Below, piece after piece: positions 1-8,120 of a DNA stretch of 19,625 nucleotides. Source of the DNA: Chloroflexi bacterium RBG_16_57_11. GTDB lineage: Bacteria; Chloroflexota; Anaerolineae; Anaerolineales; UBA4823. The stretch is from the NCBI GenBank assembly GCA_001795165.1, contig MGNS01000002.1, forward strand, positions 21,350-40,974, read 5' to 3'. Under the pieces are notes generated by a model. That model was not told where the DNA came from, ran no database searches, and saw only the letters and a list, made by a program, of their open reading frames with translations. The position numbers and the translations under genes are program-made. The stretch's first letter is position 1. Each line of letters opens with the position of its first letter.

Positions 1-9
1 AAAGCTGAG

Positions 10-38
10 CAGCCCGACTGGCGCTTGGCTGTTTTTTT
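10..38 (+). terminator. Possible intrinsic terminator of an upstream plus-strand gene
   Basis: A short stem CAGCC (10-14) pairs with GGCTG (27-31) around a 12-base loop and is followed at once by seven T residues (32-38). That is the form of a Rho-independent terminator reading on the plus strand, so it would end a gene lying before the window. The stem is only five base pairs, so the call is tentative. Nothing else is recognised in positions 39-93. Confidence 0.45.
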
Positions 39-93
39 AACGCGGCAGCTACCTGGGCAGTATATTGACAAATACGTACCAATAACAAGGCGA

Positions 94-852
94 CTAACCG
101 ATCCGAATCAGCTTGAAATCCATGCGGTTCCCAGGATGGTATTCGATTGACTCGACAATTGGGACGTCCTGTTGGTTGAACCCGATCTCGCTGATGACCA
201 GCACCGGTGTGAGTGGATCTAAGTGTTTAAACATATTCAGGAAAGGTAAACGGATCAAGATCTCCGCGCGCACATCCGAGATGAAGTATTTTAGGGGTTG
301 CTGACATTTCTTCTCGAAGAAACTCAAGAACCCCGGTTCGATCGCGTCCGGCCGGAGCAGCTCATCCGGAGTGAATTTCCCTGAAAAAACCCACTCTGGG
401 ATGATATTTTTGCAGTAGATGATCGGATCGCCATTCGCCAGAAAGAGTTTCTGGACTTCCAGGACGCGTTGATCCGATTCCAGGTGAAACCGCTCACGAA
501 TATCCATATCTGGATTAACCAGCTCCGCGCTGAGCTGCTCCAGACCTGGCTCAAAGCCATTGTCTCGAATCAGGTCGTAGAAATTGACAAATTGGTTAAG
601 CGGATTTGAGATTTGAGATGATTTTCGGATGAAAGTGCCCACGCCTTGGCGGCGGTAGATCAAACCGAGGGTTTCCAGCCGGTCTAGGACGCTGCGGATG
701 GTGGCGCGGCTGACTTCAAATTCATGGGCAAGTTGATATTCGGAAGGCAGGGCTTCTTCCTCGTAGGCGCCTTCACGGATATTCTCAATCAGGATATCGA
801 GGACTTGAGAGGTGATGGAGGATTGGCGTTGCGGGATACGCTTATTGGCCAA
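94..852 (-). CDS. GntR-family (HutC subfamily) transcriptional regulator
   Basis: A 252-residue one-component regulator. Residues about 12-76 form the GntR winged helix-turn-helix (LPSEYQLAHEFEVSRATIR, then RRQGVGTFI at the wing). Residues about 95-245 match the UTRA effector-binding domain of the HutC subfamily, which binds small metabolites; length is normal for the family. The start is TTG at 852: GGAG lies eight bases upstream (861-864), and the nearby ATG at 866 is out of frame. The gene ends in TAG. It is divergent from the MtmB-family gene at 975 with a 122-bp gap, so it probably controls that gene and itself, most likely as a repressor relieved by a pathway compound. The effector cannot be read from sequence. 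Family assignment is firm; target and ligand are inference. Confidence 0.92.
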   Translation of the reverse strand: MANKRIPQRQSSITSQVLDILIENIREGAYEEEALPSEYQLAHEFEVSRATIRSVLDRLETLGLIYRRQGVGTFIRKSSQISNPLNQFVNFYDLIRDNGFEPGLEQLSAELVNPDMDIRERFHLESDQRVLEVQKLFLANGDPIIYCKNIIPEWVFSGKFTPDELLRPDAIEPGFLSFFEKKCQQPLKYFISDVRAEILIRLPFLNMFKHLDPLTPVLVISEIGFNQQDVPIVESIEYHPGNRMDFKLIRIG

Positions 853-879
853 AGTAAACGCTCCATTGAAGGTTTACAC

Positions 880-890
880 TTGACGGTCAA
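880..890. promoter_or_regulatory. Palindromic operator candidate in the gntR/M1 divergent region
   Basis: TTGACGGTCAA is a perfect inverted repeat (TTGAC arms around one base). It lies just downstream of the predicted gntR start of transcription, a typical place for autorepression, and could also act on the divergent gene. On the minus strand it reads TTGACCGTCAA, close to the TTGACCGACA core repeated upstream of the large minus-strand operon. Confidence 0.45.
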
Positions 891-901
891 CTGACAACCA
901 T

Positions 902-929
902 ATTATCGCGCATTTGGAGAAAAAGTCAA
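902..929 (-). promoter_or_regulatory. Likely promoter of the gntR-type gene
   Basis: On the minus strand TTGACT (complement of 924-929) and GATAAT (complement of 902-907) are separated by 16 bases, a good sigma-70 type match. Transcription would begin near 895, giving a leader of about 40 bases before the TTG start. Confidence 0.55.
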
Positions 930-947
930 TAAGCTATTTGAGGCAGG

Positions 948-953
948 TATAAT
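948..953 (+). promoter_or_regulatory. Possible -10 element for the M1 gene
   Basis: TATAAT on the plus strand lies 21 bases before the ATG at 975. No convincing -35 hexamer sits 16-18 bases upstream, so the promoter may need an activator. An alternative is TTGACG (880-885) with TATTAT (901-906), but that spacer is only 15 bases. Confidence 0.3.
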
Positions 954-974
954 AAGCCAAAATGTGGAGGCAAA

Positions 975-2351
975 ATGACCTACGACTATCTGAAAATCAT
1001 TGATCGCTTCGAAAACGGCCAACCCATGGAAAAAGACCATTGGGATGTCGACCAGATCGTCCTTACCACGCGCGAGCTGGTGCGTAAATACCACCTGGCC
1101 TGGGATAAACAGGTGGTCATCCCCGATGATCCCGACCTGGCTGACCGGGTATTCCAGGCCGGCCTGGAGCTGGCCAGACGGGTGGGGGTGTACTCGATGT
1201 CCACCCGGCGCGTCTTGAAATTCGAGCCCAACGAGCTGGTAGATGGTCTGAAGCGCATGCCTATTCAACTGGAGATGGGCGAAGGCGCTGACGCTCGCAC
1301 ACTGTTCCCCCGCCAGATGATGGACCCGCGCCCGCCGTTGGTGTGGGCCGGAAACCCGGGCGCGCCGACCCCTGAAGAGTGGTTCTTGCCCAATGTGATG
1401 AGCTGGATGCAGGAGCCAATCGCCGACCTGGTCACCTGCGGCACTCTGACCCGCGTGTATGGTCGCGATGTGGGTACGCGCGAGCCAACCGAAATTCTGG
1501 CCACCCGGCTGGAGCTCAAATTGTTGCGTGAAGGGCTGCGCCGGGTGGGCCGCCCAGGCATGGGCATGCTGGCTGCCCAAAGCAGCGTTTCGGAGCTGGG
1601 GAACTTGAGCGTCGCTCATCCGGATTACCTGCGACCGTGTGACGCGCACCTGGTGCCCATGCTCAACGAGCTGATCATGGACAATCGCAATATCGCCCGG
1701 GCGGTCAATTCGCTGGATTACGGCATGCGCAACGCTTCGCTGGCCTGCGTGATGGTTGGCGGGCTGGGTGGGGATGCCCCAGGCTCGGCGGTCATCCAGG
1801 TCGCCTCCATTATCGCCTCAAACCTGGTTTGCCTGGCGGACTATCACCTGCTGCACCCGATCCATATTCGCCATGTGGCCACCAGCACGCGCAGCGTGAT
1901 GTGGGTACAATCCGTGGTCGAGCAGGCTTTTGCACGCAACGCTCCGTGCATCATTGTGTCGGATGTCTACCCCAAGAGCGGCGCGCTGACGCATGAATTG
2001 CTCTACGAAGTCGCCGCCAATGCCATCGCCATTACGGTCTGCGGCGGGCACCTGGAGGGTGTGGGCGCGGCGGACGGCGCCGCTCCGAACGGTACCGGCC
2101 TGGACGCCCGCTGGATGGGCGAGGTGGGGCACGCCGTGGCGCGACAGGGGCTCGATCTCCATCAGGCAAATTACCTGGTTTTAAAGCTGCTGGAAAAGTA
2201 CGAGCACGTGTTCGACCGGCCCGGCGGCAACCCCGGCGTATCCTTCGACCAGGCGTATGACCTGGAGAGGCTGCAACCGCGCCCGGAATGGTTGAAAATG
2301 TATGACGAAGTCAAAGCCGATGTAAATCGGATGGGTCTTCCAATCCCGTAA
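975..2351 (+). CDS. MtmB-family corrinoid methyltransferase without pyrrolysine (M1)
   Basis: 458 residues, the same length as Methanosarcina monomethylamine:corrinoid methyltransferase (MtmB), and recognisably similar end to end: the GVYSMSTRRV region, GEGADAR, the RPGMGM motif at 193-198, GGLGG, HIRH, and the GLDARWMGEVGHA stretch. MtmB carries pyrrolysine just after RPGMGV; here that position is Leu199, encoded by CTG, and there is no in-frame stop. Members of the family move a methyl group from a small substrate to the cobalt of a corrinoid protein in the cytoplasm, but with the key residue gone the substrate is unlikely to be monomethylamine. The start is supported by GGAGG (966-970) four bases before the ATG. 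It lies divergent from the GntR-type gene and is followed by a HAD-like gene. It resembles M4 more than M2 and M3 by eye. Family firm, substrate unknown. Confidence 0.9.
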   Translation: MTYDYLKIIDRFENGQPMEKDHWDVDQIVLTTRELVRKYHLAWDKQVVIPDDPDLADRVFQAGLELARRVGVYSMSTRRVLKFEPNELVDGLKRMPIQLEMGEGADARTLFPRQMMDPRPPLVWAGNPGAPTPEEWFLPNVMSWMQEPIADLVTCGTLTRVYGRDVGTREPTEILATRLELKLLREGLRRVGRPGMGMLAAQSSVSELGNLSVAHPDYLRPCDAHLVPMLNELIMDNRNIARAVNSLDYGMRNASLACVMVGGLGGDAPGSAVIQVASIIASNLVCLADYHLLHPIHIRHVATSTRSVMWVQSVVEQAFARNAPCIIVSDVYPKSGALTHELLYEVAANAIAITVCGGHLEGVGAADGAAPNGTGLDARWMGEVGHAVARQGLDLHQANYLVLKLLEKYEHVFDRPGGNPGVSFDQAYDLERLQPRPEWLKMYDEVKADVNRMGLPIP

Positions 2352-2399
2352 TTGTCTGGACCTACCCGCTATTAATTGGCGTATCGACCGGCCTCCGAC

Positions 2400-2421
2400 A
2401 AGTGGAATTCACTGACCACTT
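2400..2421 (+). other. Small stem-loop upstream of the HAD-like gene
   Basis: AAGTGG (2400-2405) and CCACTT (2416-2421) form a six-base stem with a ten-base loop, ending nine bases before the AGGAGG ribosome-binding site. No T-run follows, so it is not a normal terminator; it could be a processing or mRNA-stability element, or chance. Confidence 0.25.
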
Positions 2422-2440
2422 ATCACAGCAGGAGGATCAA

Positions 2441-2935
2441 ATGAAGATTATGATTTTTCTGCATGGCACAGCTATAATGCACAAGAATGCTGAAGGTCGG
2501 ACGAGAGAAGAGCGGGTCATGCAAGTTCTAGACCGCCGTGACGGGTCCCTGTGCGATTTTGCGTCTTATGTCCCTGCAGGCAATGCAGCTAGAAAGCTAC
2601 AAACCTGGCGACAACAGGGCGCAGAGATTGTCTATTTGAGCTCCCACAAGAGAGCTGAAGATGTCGAGATAGATAAGGTCGTTTTACGAAACCATAACTT
2701 TCCTGATGGCCAGGTTTTTTTCCGCCATCGTGGCGAACAATACAACGATATAGCGGAAAGAGTTCTGCCTGACATTCTGATTGAAGATGACTGTGAAAGT
2801 ATCGGCGAAGAAAACGAGATGACTTATCCCCATATCAAGCAAGAGCTCAGGGCCAGGATAAAATCGATCGTCGTTAAGGAGTTTGGGGGGATTGACCATT
2901 TACCAGACGACCTCACCGTGCTTATGGATGGTTGA
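2441..2935 (+). CDS. Small HAD-like hypothetical protein
   Basis: 164 residues. The start at 2441 is chosen because AGGAGG (2430-2435) lies five bases upstream; the in-frame start at 2402 has no such signal. The protein has a Rossmann-type beginning (MKIMIFLHGTAIM), a loop LSSHK resembling HAD motif II, and DILIEDDCESIG resembling HAD motif IV. In active HAD enzymes motif I is DxDGT, whereas here the corresponding residues read F-L-H-G-T, so the nucleophile and general acid are missing. The C-terminal part (EFGGIDHLPDD) is unlike the standard fold. I recall similar hypothetical proteins in Chloroflexota, without known function. It follows M1 by 89 bases on the same strand and converges on the molybdenum hydroxylase gene. 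Its base composition is visibly more AT-rich than its neighbours, which may mean separate acquisition. Confidence 0.7.
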   Translation: MKIMIFLHGTAIMHKNAEGRTREERVMQVLDRRDGSLCDFASYVPAGNAARKLQTWRQQGAEIVYLSSHKRAEDVEIDKVVLRNHNFPDGQVFFRHRGEQYNDIAERVLPDILIEDDCESIGEENEMTYPHIKQELRARIKSIVVKEFGGIDHLPDDLTVLMDG

Positions 2936-2948
2936 AAGCTGGACAATG

Positions 2949-5255
2949 TCACGATGCTGATCCACGGTCGCTTTCCCCCGGCGATGGGTTGGGCTCCTGG
3001 GTGGATCTCAACGCTTCCAGAACGCGCTCGGGCGTGATCGGAATACGATCCAAGGAGATACCCAGAGCATCGTGCACCGCGTTGTGGATCGCCGGGGCAG
3101 TCGGGGTGAGCGGCGACTCTCCCAAGCCTTTTGCGCCATACGGACCAAAAGGCTCGGGGATTTCAATGATTTTGGCCTTTATCCTGGTTGCTTCCAGGAT
3201 GGTTGGAATCAGATAGGTCTCAAAGTTAGATGTGAGGGTCTTGCCAGCCTCTACGATCAATTCCTCTAACAGGGCGTATCCGATACCCATGATACACCCT
3301 CCTTCCAGCTGGCCGATCGCCCCCTGCGGATTTATCACGCGCCCGGCGTCATGCACCGCAACCAGCTCTTCGACCTTTACCTGCCCGGTTTCGATATCCA
3401 CCAATACCTTGGCCACCTGCGTGCCAAAGGTGAAACTGGCATGAGCATAGGGATAGACATCGGCGGGGAAGTCTTCCGGATACTCCATAGAATAGAAGCC
3501 GTCGGCGTGCAGGCTGCGATTGCGCTCTGTCGCCTTGGCCGCCAGCGCGGCGACCGTCACCGGAAGCAGCTCGCCCTCGGCGTACAGGCGACCATCCCGC
3601 AGGACCAGCAACTCCTGAGGGAAGCCGGTCTCCTCGCTGGCGGTCTCGAGCAGCGCCCGACGAATCGGCTGCGCGGCGCGCAAAATAGCGTTTCCCGAGA
3701 TGAAGGTTTGGCGGCTGCCGACAGCCGGACCTGCATCGAAAGTCTGGTCGGTGTCCGGCCGGATCACCCGGATGGCGGATAATTCAACTCCAAGCGCTTC
3801 GGCCGCGATCTGAGCCAGGGTTGTGTGGATGCCCTGACCCATGTCGGATGCGCCGGTGCGCAGGATGACCGAGCCATCCGGCTCCATCTCAAGCGCCGCG
3901 CCAGCGTGATCGGGGGTGTTGCGACCCAGGCCAACTGTAAAGATAATCGATGCCATCCCCCAACCGCGGCGCAGGTGTGGCGCCGGGCAGCGCTCGATCT
4001 GGTCTTTATTTTCCCATTCCGCCAGGCGGGTGGCCTCCTGCAGGCAGGCTTTCATGCCTCGCCCTTCTCGGATCGCCACGCCGGTGGGCAGGACCGTACC
4101 GGTTTCCAGGCCGTTGCGCAGGCGGATTTCCAGAGGGTCGATTTGCAGCGCCCTTGCCAGAGCGTCCATCTGCGCCTCACAGGCGAAGGCTGCCTGCGGG
4201 ATGCCAAAGCCGCGCATCGCCCCACAGATCGGATTATTGGTGAACACGGTGCGGGCTTCCAGCCTGGCATTCGGGATCTGGTATGGACCGCCAGCGGTTT
4301 CAGCGACCAGGCTCATCACTTCGCGCCCGGCGTTCACATACGGGCCGGTATCCCCAATAGCCTCGACATGGACGGCGGTCAGTCGCCCATCCTGCCTGGC
4401 TCCGCTGCGATAGCGCAGGATCACAGGATGCCGCTTGACGTGGGTCAGGATGGATTCTTTGCGGCTGCGGACGATCTTGACCGGCTTTCTAGTGGCTTGG
4501 GCCAGCAGCGCAGCATGGATCTGCACGTGGGCCTCGTCTTTCCCGCCAAAAGCACCCCCGATGTGCGGGGTGATCACCCTGACCTGGTTTTCCGGGATCC
4601 CCAGGGCGCGGGCGATCTGCATCCGGTCGCGATGAGGCGATTGGGTGCAGGTATAAACGACGACCGTCTCGCCATCCATCAACGCGACGGCGCCCTCCGT
4701 TTCGAGAAAGGCGTGCTCCACCCATCGAGTGCGGTACGTGTTTTCGATGATGATGTCGGCCTGGTCGAACCCGGCCTGGATATCGCCTCGCTCGATCACC
4801 AGGTGGTCACACAGGTTGCTTTTACCCGGCCAAACGCGCCAGGCCTCAGGCTTTAACGCTTCAAGTGGATCAAAGACACCAGGCAGCTCCTGGTAGGTCA
4901 CCTGGATGGCTTCCAGCGCGGCCTGGGCTGTACGCTCATCCAGGGCAGCGACTACGGAGATGGCATCTCCCTGGTAACGCACCATATCCGAAACCAGCAG
5001 CGGCTGGTCGGCCGGCTCGGTGTACAGGTAACTGTTCTCCCCTGGAATATCGGCGTGGGTGAACACAGCAGATACTCCCGGAAGCGCCCGCGCCGCGCTG
5101 ACATCCAGGTGGGTGATACGCGCGCTCGGCAGGCGCGCATAGAGCAGCTTACCTATCAGCATGCCGGGAAAGTGAAGATCGGCGACATACTTCGCTCGGC
5201 CGGTCACGATTTCCTTCACGCTCAGCGAGGCTGCCGGGTTCCCAATCACACTCAT
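2949..5255 (-). CDS. Xanthine-dehydrogenase-type molybdenum-binding subunit (first)
   Basis: 768 residues, normal for the large subunit of a three-subunit molybdenum hydroxylase. The N-terminal a/b hammerhead domain (about 15-125) is followed by the molybdopterin-binding region. Visible cofactor motifs are GGAFGGKDE (233-241), GAMRGFG (345-351), SDMGQG, and PYGAKGLGESP, whose Glu713 matches the catalytic base of xanthine dehydrogenase. Such enzymes hydroxylate purines or other N-heterocycles with water and pass electrons to iron-sulphur and FAD subunits; neither of those is encoded beside it. It is the last gene of the minus-strand operon, 27 bases after M2, with a weak ribosome-binding site, so translation may depend on its neighbour. 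Substrate could be a purine, pyrimidine, nicotinate or an aldehyde; sequence alone does not decide. Confidence 0.92.
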   Translation of the reverse strand: MSVIGNPAASLSVKEIVTGRAKYVADLHFPGMLIGKLLYARLPSARITHLDVSAARALPGVSAVFTHADIPGENSYLYTEPADQPLLVSDMVRYQGDAISVVAALDERTAQAALEAIQVTYQELPGVFDPLEALKPEAWRVWPGKSNLCDHLVIERGDIQAGFDQADIIIENTYRTRWVEHAFLETEGAVALMDGETVVVYTCTQSPHRDRMQIARALGIPENQVRVITPHIGGAFGGKDEAHVQIHAALLAQATRKPVKIVRSRKESILTHVKRHPVILRYRSGARQDGRLTAVHVEAIGDTGPYVNAGREVMSLVAETAGGPYQIPNARLEARTVFTNNPICGAMRGFGIPQAAFACEAQMDALARALQIDPLEIRLRNGLETGTVLPTGVAIREGRGMKACLQEATRLAEWENKDQIERCPAPHLRRGWGMASIIFTVGLGRNTPDHAGAALEMEPDGSVILRTGASDMGQGIHTTLAQIAAEALGVELSAIRVIRPDTDQTFDAGPAVGSRQTFISGNAILRAAQPIRRALLETASEETGFPQELLVLRDGRLYAEGELLPVTVAALAAKATERNRSLHADGFYSMEYPEDFPADVYPYAHASFTFGTQVAKVLVDIETGQVKVEELVAVHDAGRVINPQGAIGQLEGGCIMGIGYALLEELIVEAGKTLTSNFETYLIPTILEATRIKAKIIEIPEPFGPYGAKGLGESPLTPTAPAIHNAVHDALGISLDRIPITPERVLEALRSTQEPNPSPGESDRGSAS

Positions 5256-5282
5256 AGGAATAACTTTCTACCCCGGCGTGTC

Positions 5283-6659
5283 TCAGCGGACCGGCAAGCC
5301 CCAGCGGAAAGCCTGTTCCTTGACCTTTTCATAGATGTCGTGCCAATCCGGTGTGGGCTTCACACAAGCCGGATCATAGACCCGGTCGAAGGGCAAGCCA
5401 ACCGGCCTGGTGCCCAAGACCGGATCGTATTGCGCGATGGCTCGCCGGACGATCTCGTCCGCCTGGCTACGCGACATGCCGGCGGCTGCCTGAGCGACCT
5501 CCCCGTTGAAACGAGCTTCCAATCCCGAACAATGGTTGGTCTCGACGCCGACCGCCGACCGCACTCCCAGCACGCGCGAGGCGCCGCAGGTGGAGGCTAC
5601 CGTGGCCATGCCGAGGCACTCATACAGCAGAGTTTCGGTCATCGGTCCGCTGACCGGCGAGGTCATGAACTCGATCAGCATGTGGGAATTGCGATTGACC
5701 GCCGCGCAGGCTGCGCTAACCGCCCGCAAGATTTGCGGACCGGTGGAATTGAAATTGAAAGGATGCGTTGGGCAGGATTCGACGCTGGAGGGCATGTAGA
5801 TCGTCGCCATGGCGATAAAACCGGCCACGATCAGCAACGCCACGCCCTCCTCCGGCCCGGCCAGACCCCCCAGGATCGGGTTGTAAAATCCAAGCAGGAC
5901 GCCGTTCTGCTGGATGCTATGGGTGATTTTGTTGAGCAGCTCGTTGTTGGTCTTCATCTCGCCGATCATGGCGACCACGTGCACATCGCTGGGCTTAAAA
6001 CCACCCCGGCTGATCGCAGAGAGGTGCCCAACATCACTGATGGCCATTTCGACGCACATGCGGGCGGTCCCCGGCCGCCCGGCGCGCCGGGCGGCTTCGC
6101 GGCCAAAATGCGCCTCCTGCCAGGAGGCCACGATTTCCAGCGGCGAGTTCGAGCGAACTTCCCGGCCATAACACGTAGCCAGGGTGCCGGGCACCACCAG
6201 GTCGATGAGTGGCTCCTGCCAGTAGGATTGCATAACTGGGATCCACAGATCTTCGCTCAATGGTGTGCCGATCGGGCCGCCGCTGACCTGTGGCGGGCAG
6301 GGATCTTCCAGCTTGCGCAGCCGGTACGGTCGCGCGTCCAGGCCTTCACCGATGGTGACTTCGCGCGGCATCCAACGCAACGCCTGTTCGATCTCGTCCC
6401 GGGAAAATTTCATCTGCCGATTGGTAGTGGCGTTATAGACGCCGGAGCTTTCGAAAAATTCCAGCCCGGCCTGCCACAGGCGATCGTTCATATCATCATC
6501 GGTCTGGATCACCTGTCCTTGGTTGAATTTGATCCCAAATTTCTTCAGCCTCTGGGCGACCCCGTGAGCCACGACCTTGAGATCGAATTCCTTTTCATCA
6601 ATAAAAGGACCATTGTAAGCCCGGTCAATCACCTCAAGCAAGCGGGTCATGTTCTGCAT
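5283..6659 (-). CDS. MtmB-family corrinoid methyltransferase without pyrrolysine (M2)
   Basis: 458 residues, full length for MtmB. Family landmarks are GVYNATTNR, GEGLDAR, GGPIGTPLSED, SPLEIVASWQE, AGRPG (193-197), PILGGLAG, CPTHPFNFN and SGLEARFNGEVAQAAAG. The residue aligning with the pyrrolysine of MtmB is Met201 (RPGTAR then M), and the frame has no internal stop. It is most similar to M3: both begin M-N-TRL-V, and both carry PTHPFNFN and RNSH, which M1 and M4 lack. The expected role is transfer of a methyl group from an uncharacterised substrate to one of the two corrinoid proteins encoded upstream. AAGGA lies nine bases before the ATG and overlaps the stop region of the amidohydrolase gene, only 12 bases away, so the two genes are almost certainly cotranscribed and probably coupled. 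Family firm; substrate unknown. Confidence 0.9.
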   Translation of the reverse strand: MQNMTRLLEVIDRAYNGPFIDEKEFDLKVVAHGVAQRLKKFGIKFNQGQVIQTDDDMNDRLWQAGLEFFESSGVYNATTNRQMKFSRDEIEQALRWMPREVTIGEGLDARPYRLRKLEDPCPPQVSGGPIGTPLSEDLWIPVMQSYWQEPLIDLVVPGTLATCYGREVRSNSPLEIVASWQEAHFGREAARRAGRPGTARMCVEMAISDVGHLSAISRGGFKPSDVHVVAMIGEMKTNNELLNKITHSIQQNGVLLGFYNPILGGLAGPEEGVALLIVAGFIAMATIYMPSSVESCPTHPFNFNSTGPQILRAVSAACAAVNRNSHMLIEFMTSPVSGPMTETLLYECLGMATVASTCGASRVLGVRSAVGVETNHCSGLEARFNGEVAQAAAGMSRSQADEIVRRAIAQYDPVLGTRPVGLPFDRVYDPACVKPTPDWHDIYEKVKEQAFRWGLPVR

Positions 6660-6671
6660 CTTGGCTGTTCC

Positions 6672-8102
6672 TTATTCGTCAAGTTCTTGATCAGGCGATT
6701 GGAATTCGGGTTGTATGCGTCGAACCATCGATCGGCCGGCGGTACGCGCAGCAGCGAAATCGATGCCGAACTTGTGGCACCACTCCCTCGCCCGTGCGAT
6801 AATCGCTTCTTCGTCGAGCAAGGTAAAAGCGCCATGCCTGCGGATGAAGACGCCGTCAATGATTACATCGCAGGCTTCACTGCCGGCCGCATTGAGCGCC
6901 AGCCGGTCGTAAAGCGACTCGACGCTCAACGGAAACAGGCTGGTATTATGCTGAAGATCGAGGGTAATGAGATCGGCGCGCTTACCCGGCTCGAGCGAGC
7001 CAATTTGATCCTCCATACCGAGGGCGCGTGCCCCACCCAGCGTGGCCAGCTCGAAGACCTTCCAAGCCGGGAGGCCACGCAACGCCCGTGGCATGATGTT
7101 GTGATGCTGCAGCACCGAGAGCATCACGTTGAACAGGTTATGGGTGACGCAATCGGTGCCCAGGCCGAGGCGCATCCCAGCCTGCACCATATACGGCAGG
7201 TAGGCGCACTGGCCGAACCAGGCATTGGTCGCCGGGCAGTGGACCAGGGCTGCATCTGCACTTGCCAGCAGGTCAATTTCCGCCTCGCTTAACAAGCTTC
7301 CATGAAACAGTAGCGTATGCCTGTTCAATAACCCCAGCGTATGCATGTGGCCAACCAGGCCGCCCTGTGCAGCCCAGACCGAATCGGTGCGCTCTTTTTC
7401 ATCGTCCGACTCGGCGATATGCACCGCAAACTGAACGCCGTACTTACAAGCCAGCTCCATACCTTTGACCAGCAACTCCCGCGAACAGTTGAATACAGCA
7501 TTAGCGTGCACTCCCACCCGGATCAAGCCATCCATCTGGTTATGGTAATTACGGATGGCGGCTTCGGTATGCGCCAGGTATTCTCGCTCGTCGCGTGCGT
7601 CCGGTAGAGCGACGCTTGAGATCATTTGCGGGTGCAGGACGGTGCGCCCCCGGGCCTGTATTGAGGCGCGCGCCATCGCTTCCGGGAAGATCATCGCATC
7701 CGCATGGGTCGTAGCGCCATGCTTCAACACGTTCAGCAAGCCAAACAGGGTCAGGTCGTAGGCGCTTTCCTTGGTCAGCCAGCCGTAGGCGGGCCAGTAG
7801 ATGCGCTCAGTAGCATCCACAATGCCCCGGATGGACGAGGCCAGCCAACCTTCGACCAGCAGGGTATGGGCTTCGCCGAGATGGTTGTGAGCGTCCACCA
7901 GGCCGGGCAGGACGATTTTGTCGCTGGCGTCAATGACCTCCACTCCGGGGAGGTGCAGGTAACGCCTCTCCAGGTCGACGGTTAGTCCGACCTCCACAAT
8001 AAGTGGACCTTCGATATAGATGGCCCCATTTTCGATGACACCGCCCGCCGGCCTGGGCCGGGATACCAGGTAACAGGCGTTACGAAACAGCATCTTTGAC
8101 AT
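6672..8102 (-). CDS. Amidohydrolase of the TRZ/ATZ, cytosine/guanine deaminase type
   Basis: 476 residues, typical for the metal-dependent deaminase branch of the amidohydrolase superfamily. The metal site is intact: HNH at 72-74 in LVDAHNHLGE, His228 in VHIAE with Glu231, His267 in FHGSLL, and Asp317 in GLGTDCVTHN; VHCPATN (287-293) is the usual motif before it. A C-terminal beta segment with LEPGKRADLITLD closes the fold. Relatives remove an amino group from, or dechlorinate, purines, cytosine, triazines or S-adenosylhomocysteine. Placed between an importer and a methyltransferase/hydroxylase pair, it probably deaminates the imported heterocycle or an intermediate. The ATG at 8102 is 18 bases after the permease stop with no clear ribosome-binding site, suggesting coupling; Met4 is an alternative start. 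Exact substrate cannot be assigned. Confidence 0.88.
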   Translation of the reverse strand: MSKMLFRNACYLVSRPRPAGGVIENGAIYIEGPLIVEVGLTVDLERRYLHLPGVEVIDASDKIVLPGLVDAHNHLGEAHTLLVEGWLASSIRGIVDATERIYWPAYGWLTKESAYDLTLFGLLNVLKHGATTHADAMIFPEAMARASIQARGRTVLHPQMISSVALPDARDEREYLAHTEAAIRNYHNQMDGLIRVGVHANAVFNCSRELLVKGMELACKYGVQFAVHIAESDDEKERTDSVWAAQGGLVGHMHTLGLLNRHTLLFHGSLLSEAEIDLLASADAALVHCPATNAWFGQCAYLPYMVQAGMRLGLGTDCVTHNLFNVMLSVLQHHNIMPRALRGLPAWKVFELATLGGARALGMEDQIGSLEPGKRADLITLDLQHNTSLFPLSVESLYDRLALNAAGSEACDVIIDGVFIRRHGAFTLLDEEAIIARAREWCHKFGIDFAAARTAGRSMVRRIQPEFQSPDQELDE

Positions 8103-8120
8103 TGGCGTTGTCGCAGCGGG

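Noticed and set aside
65..70. TTGACA as the -35 element of a plus-strand promoter
   Set aside because: No -10 element lies at a suitable distance and no plus-strand gene follows before the minus-strand regulator.
3825..4856. A 343-codon open frame on the plus strand
   Set aside because: It is antisense to the conserved molybdopterin-binding region of the first molybdenum hydroxylase subunit and shows no family motifs.
5055..7292. A 745-codon open frame on the plus strand
   Set aside because: It lies opposite three well-supported genes (molybdenum subunit, M2, amidohydrolase), has no recognisable domain, and its composition is that of an antisense shadow in GC-rich coding sequence.
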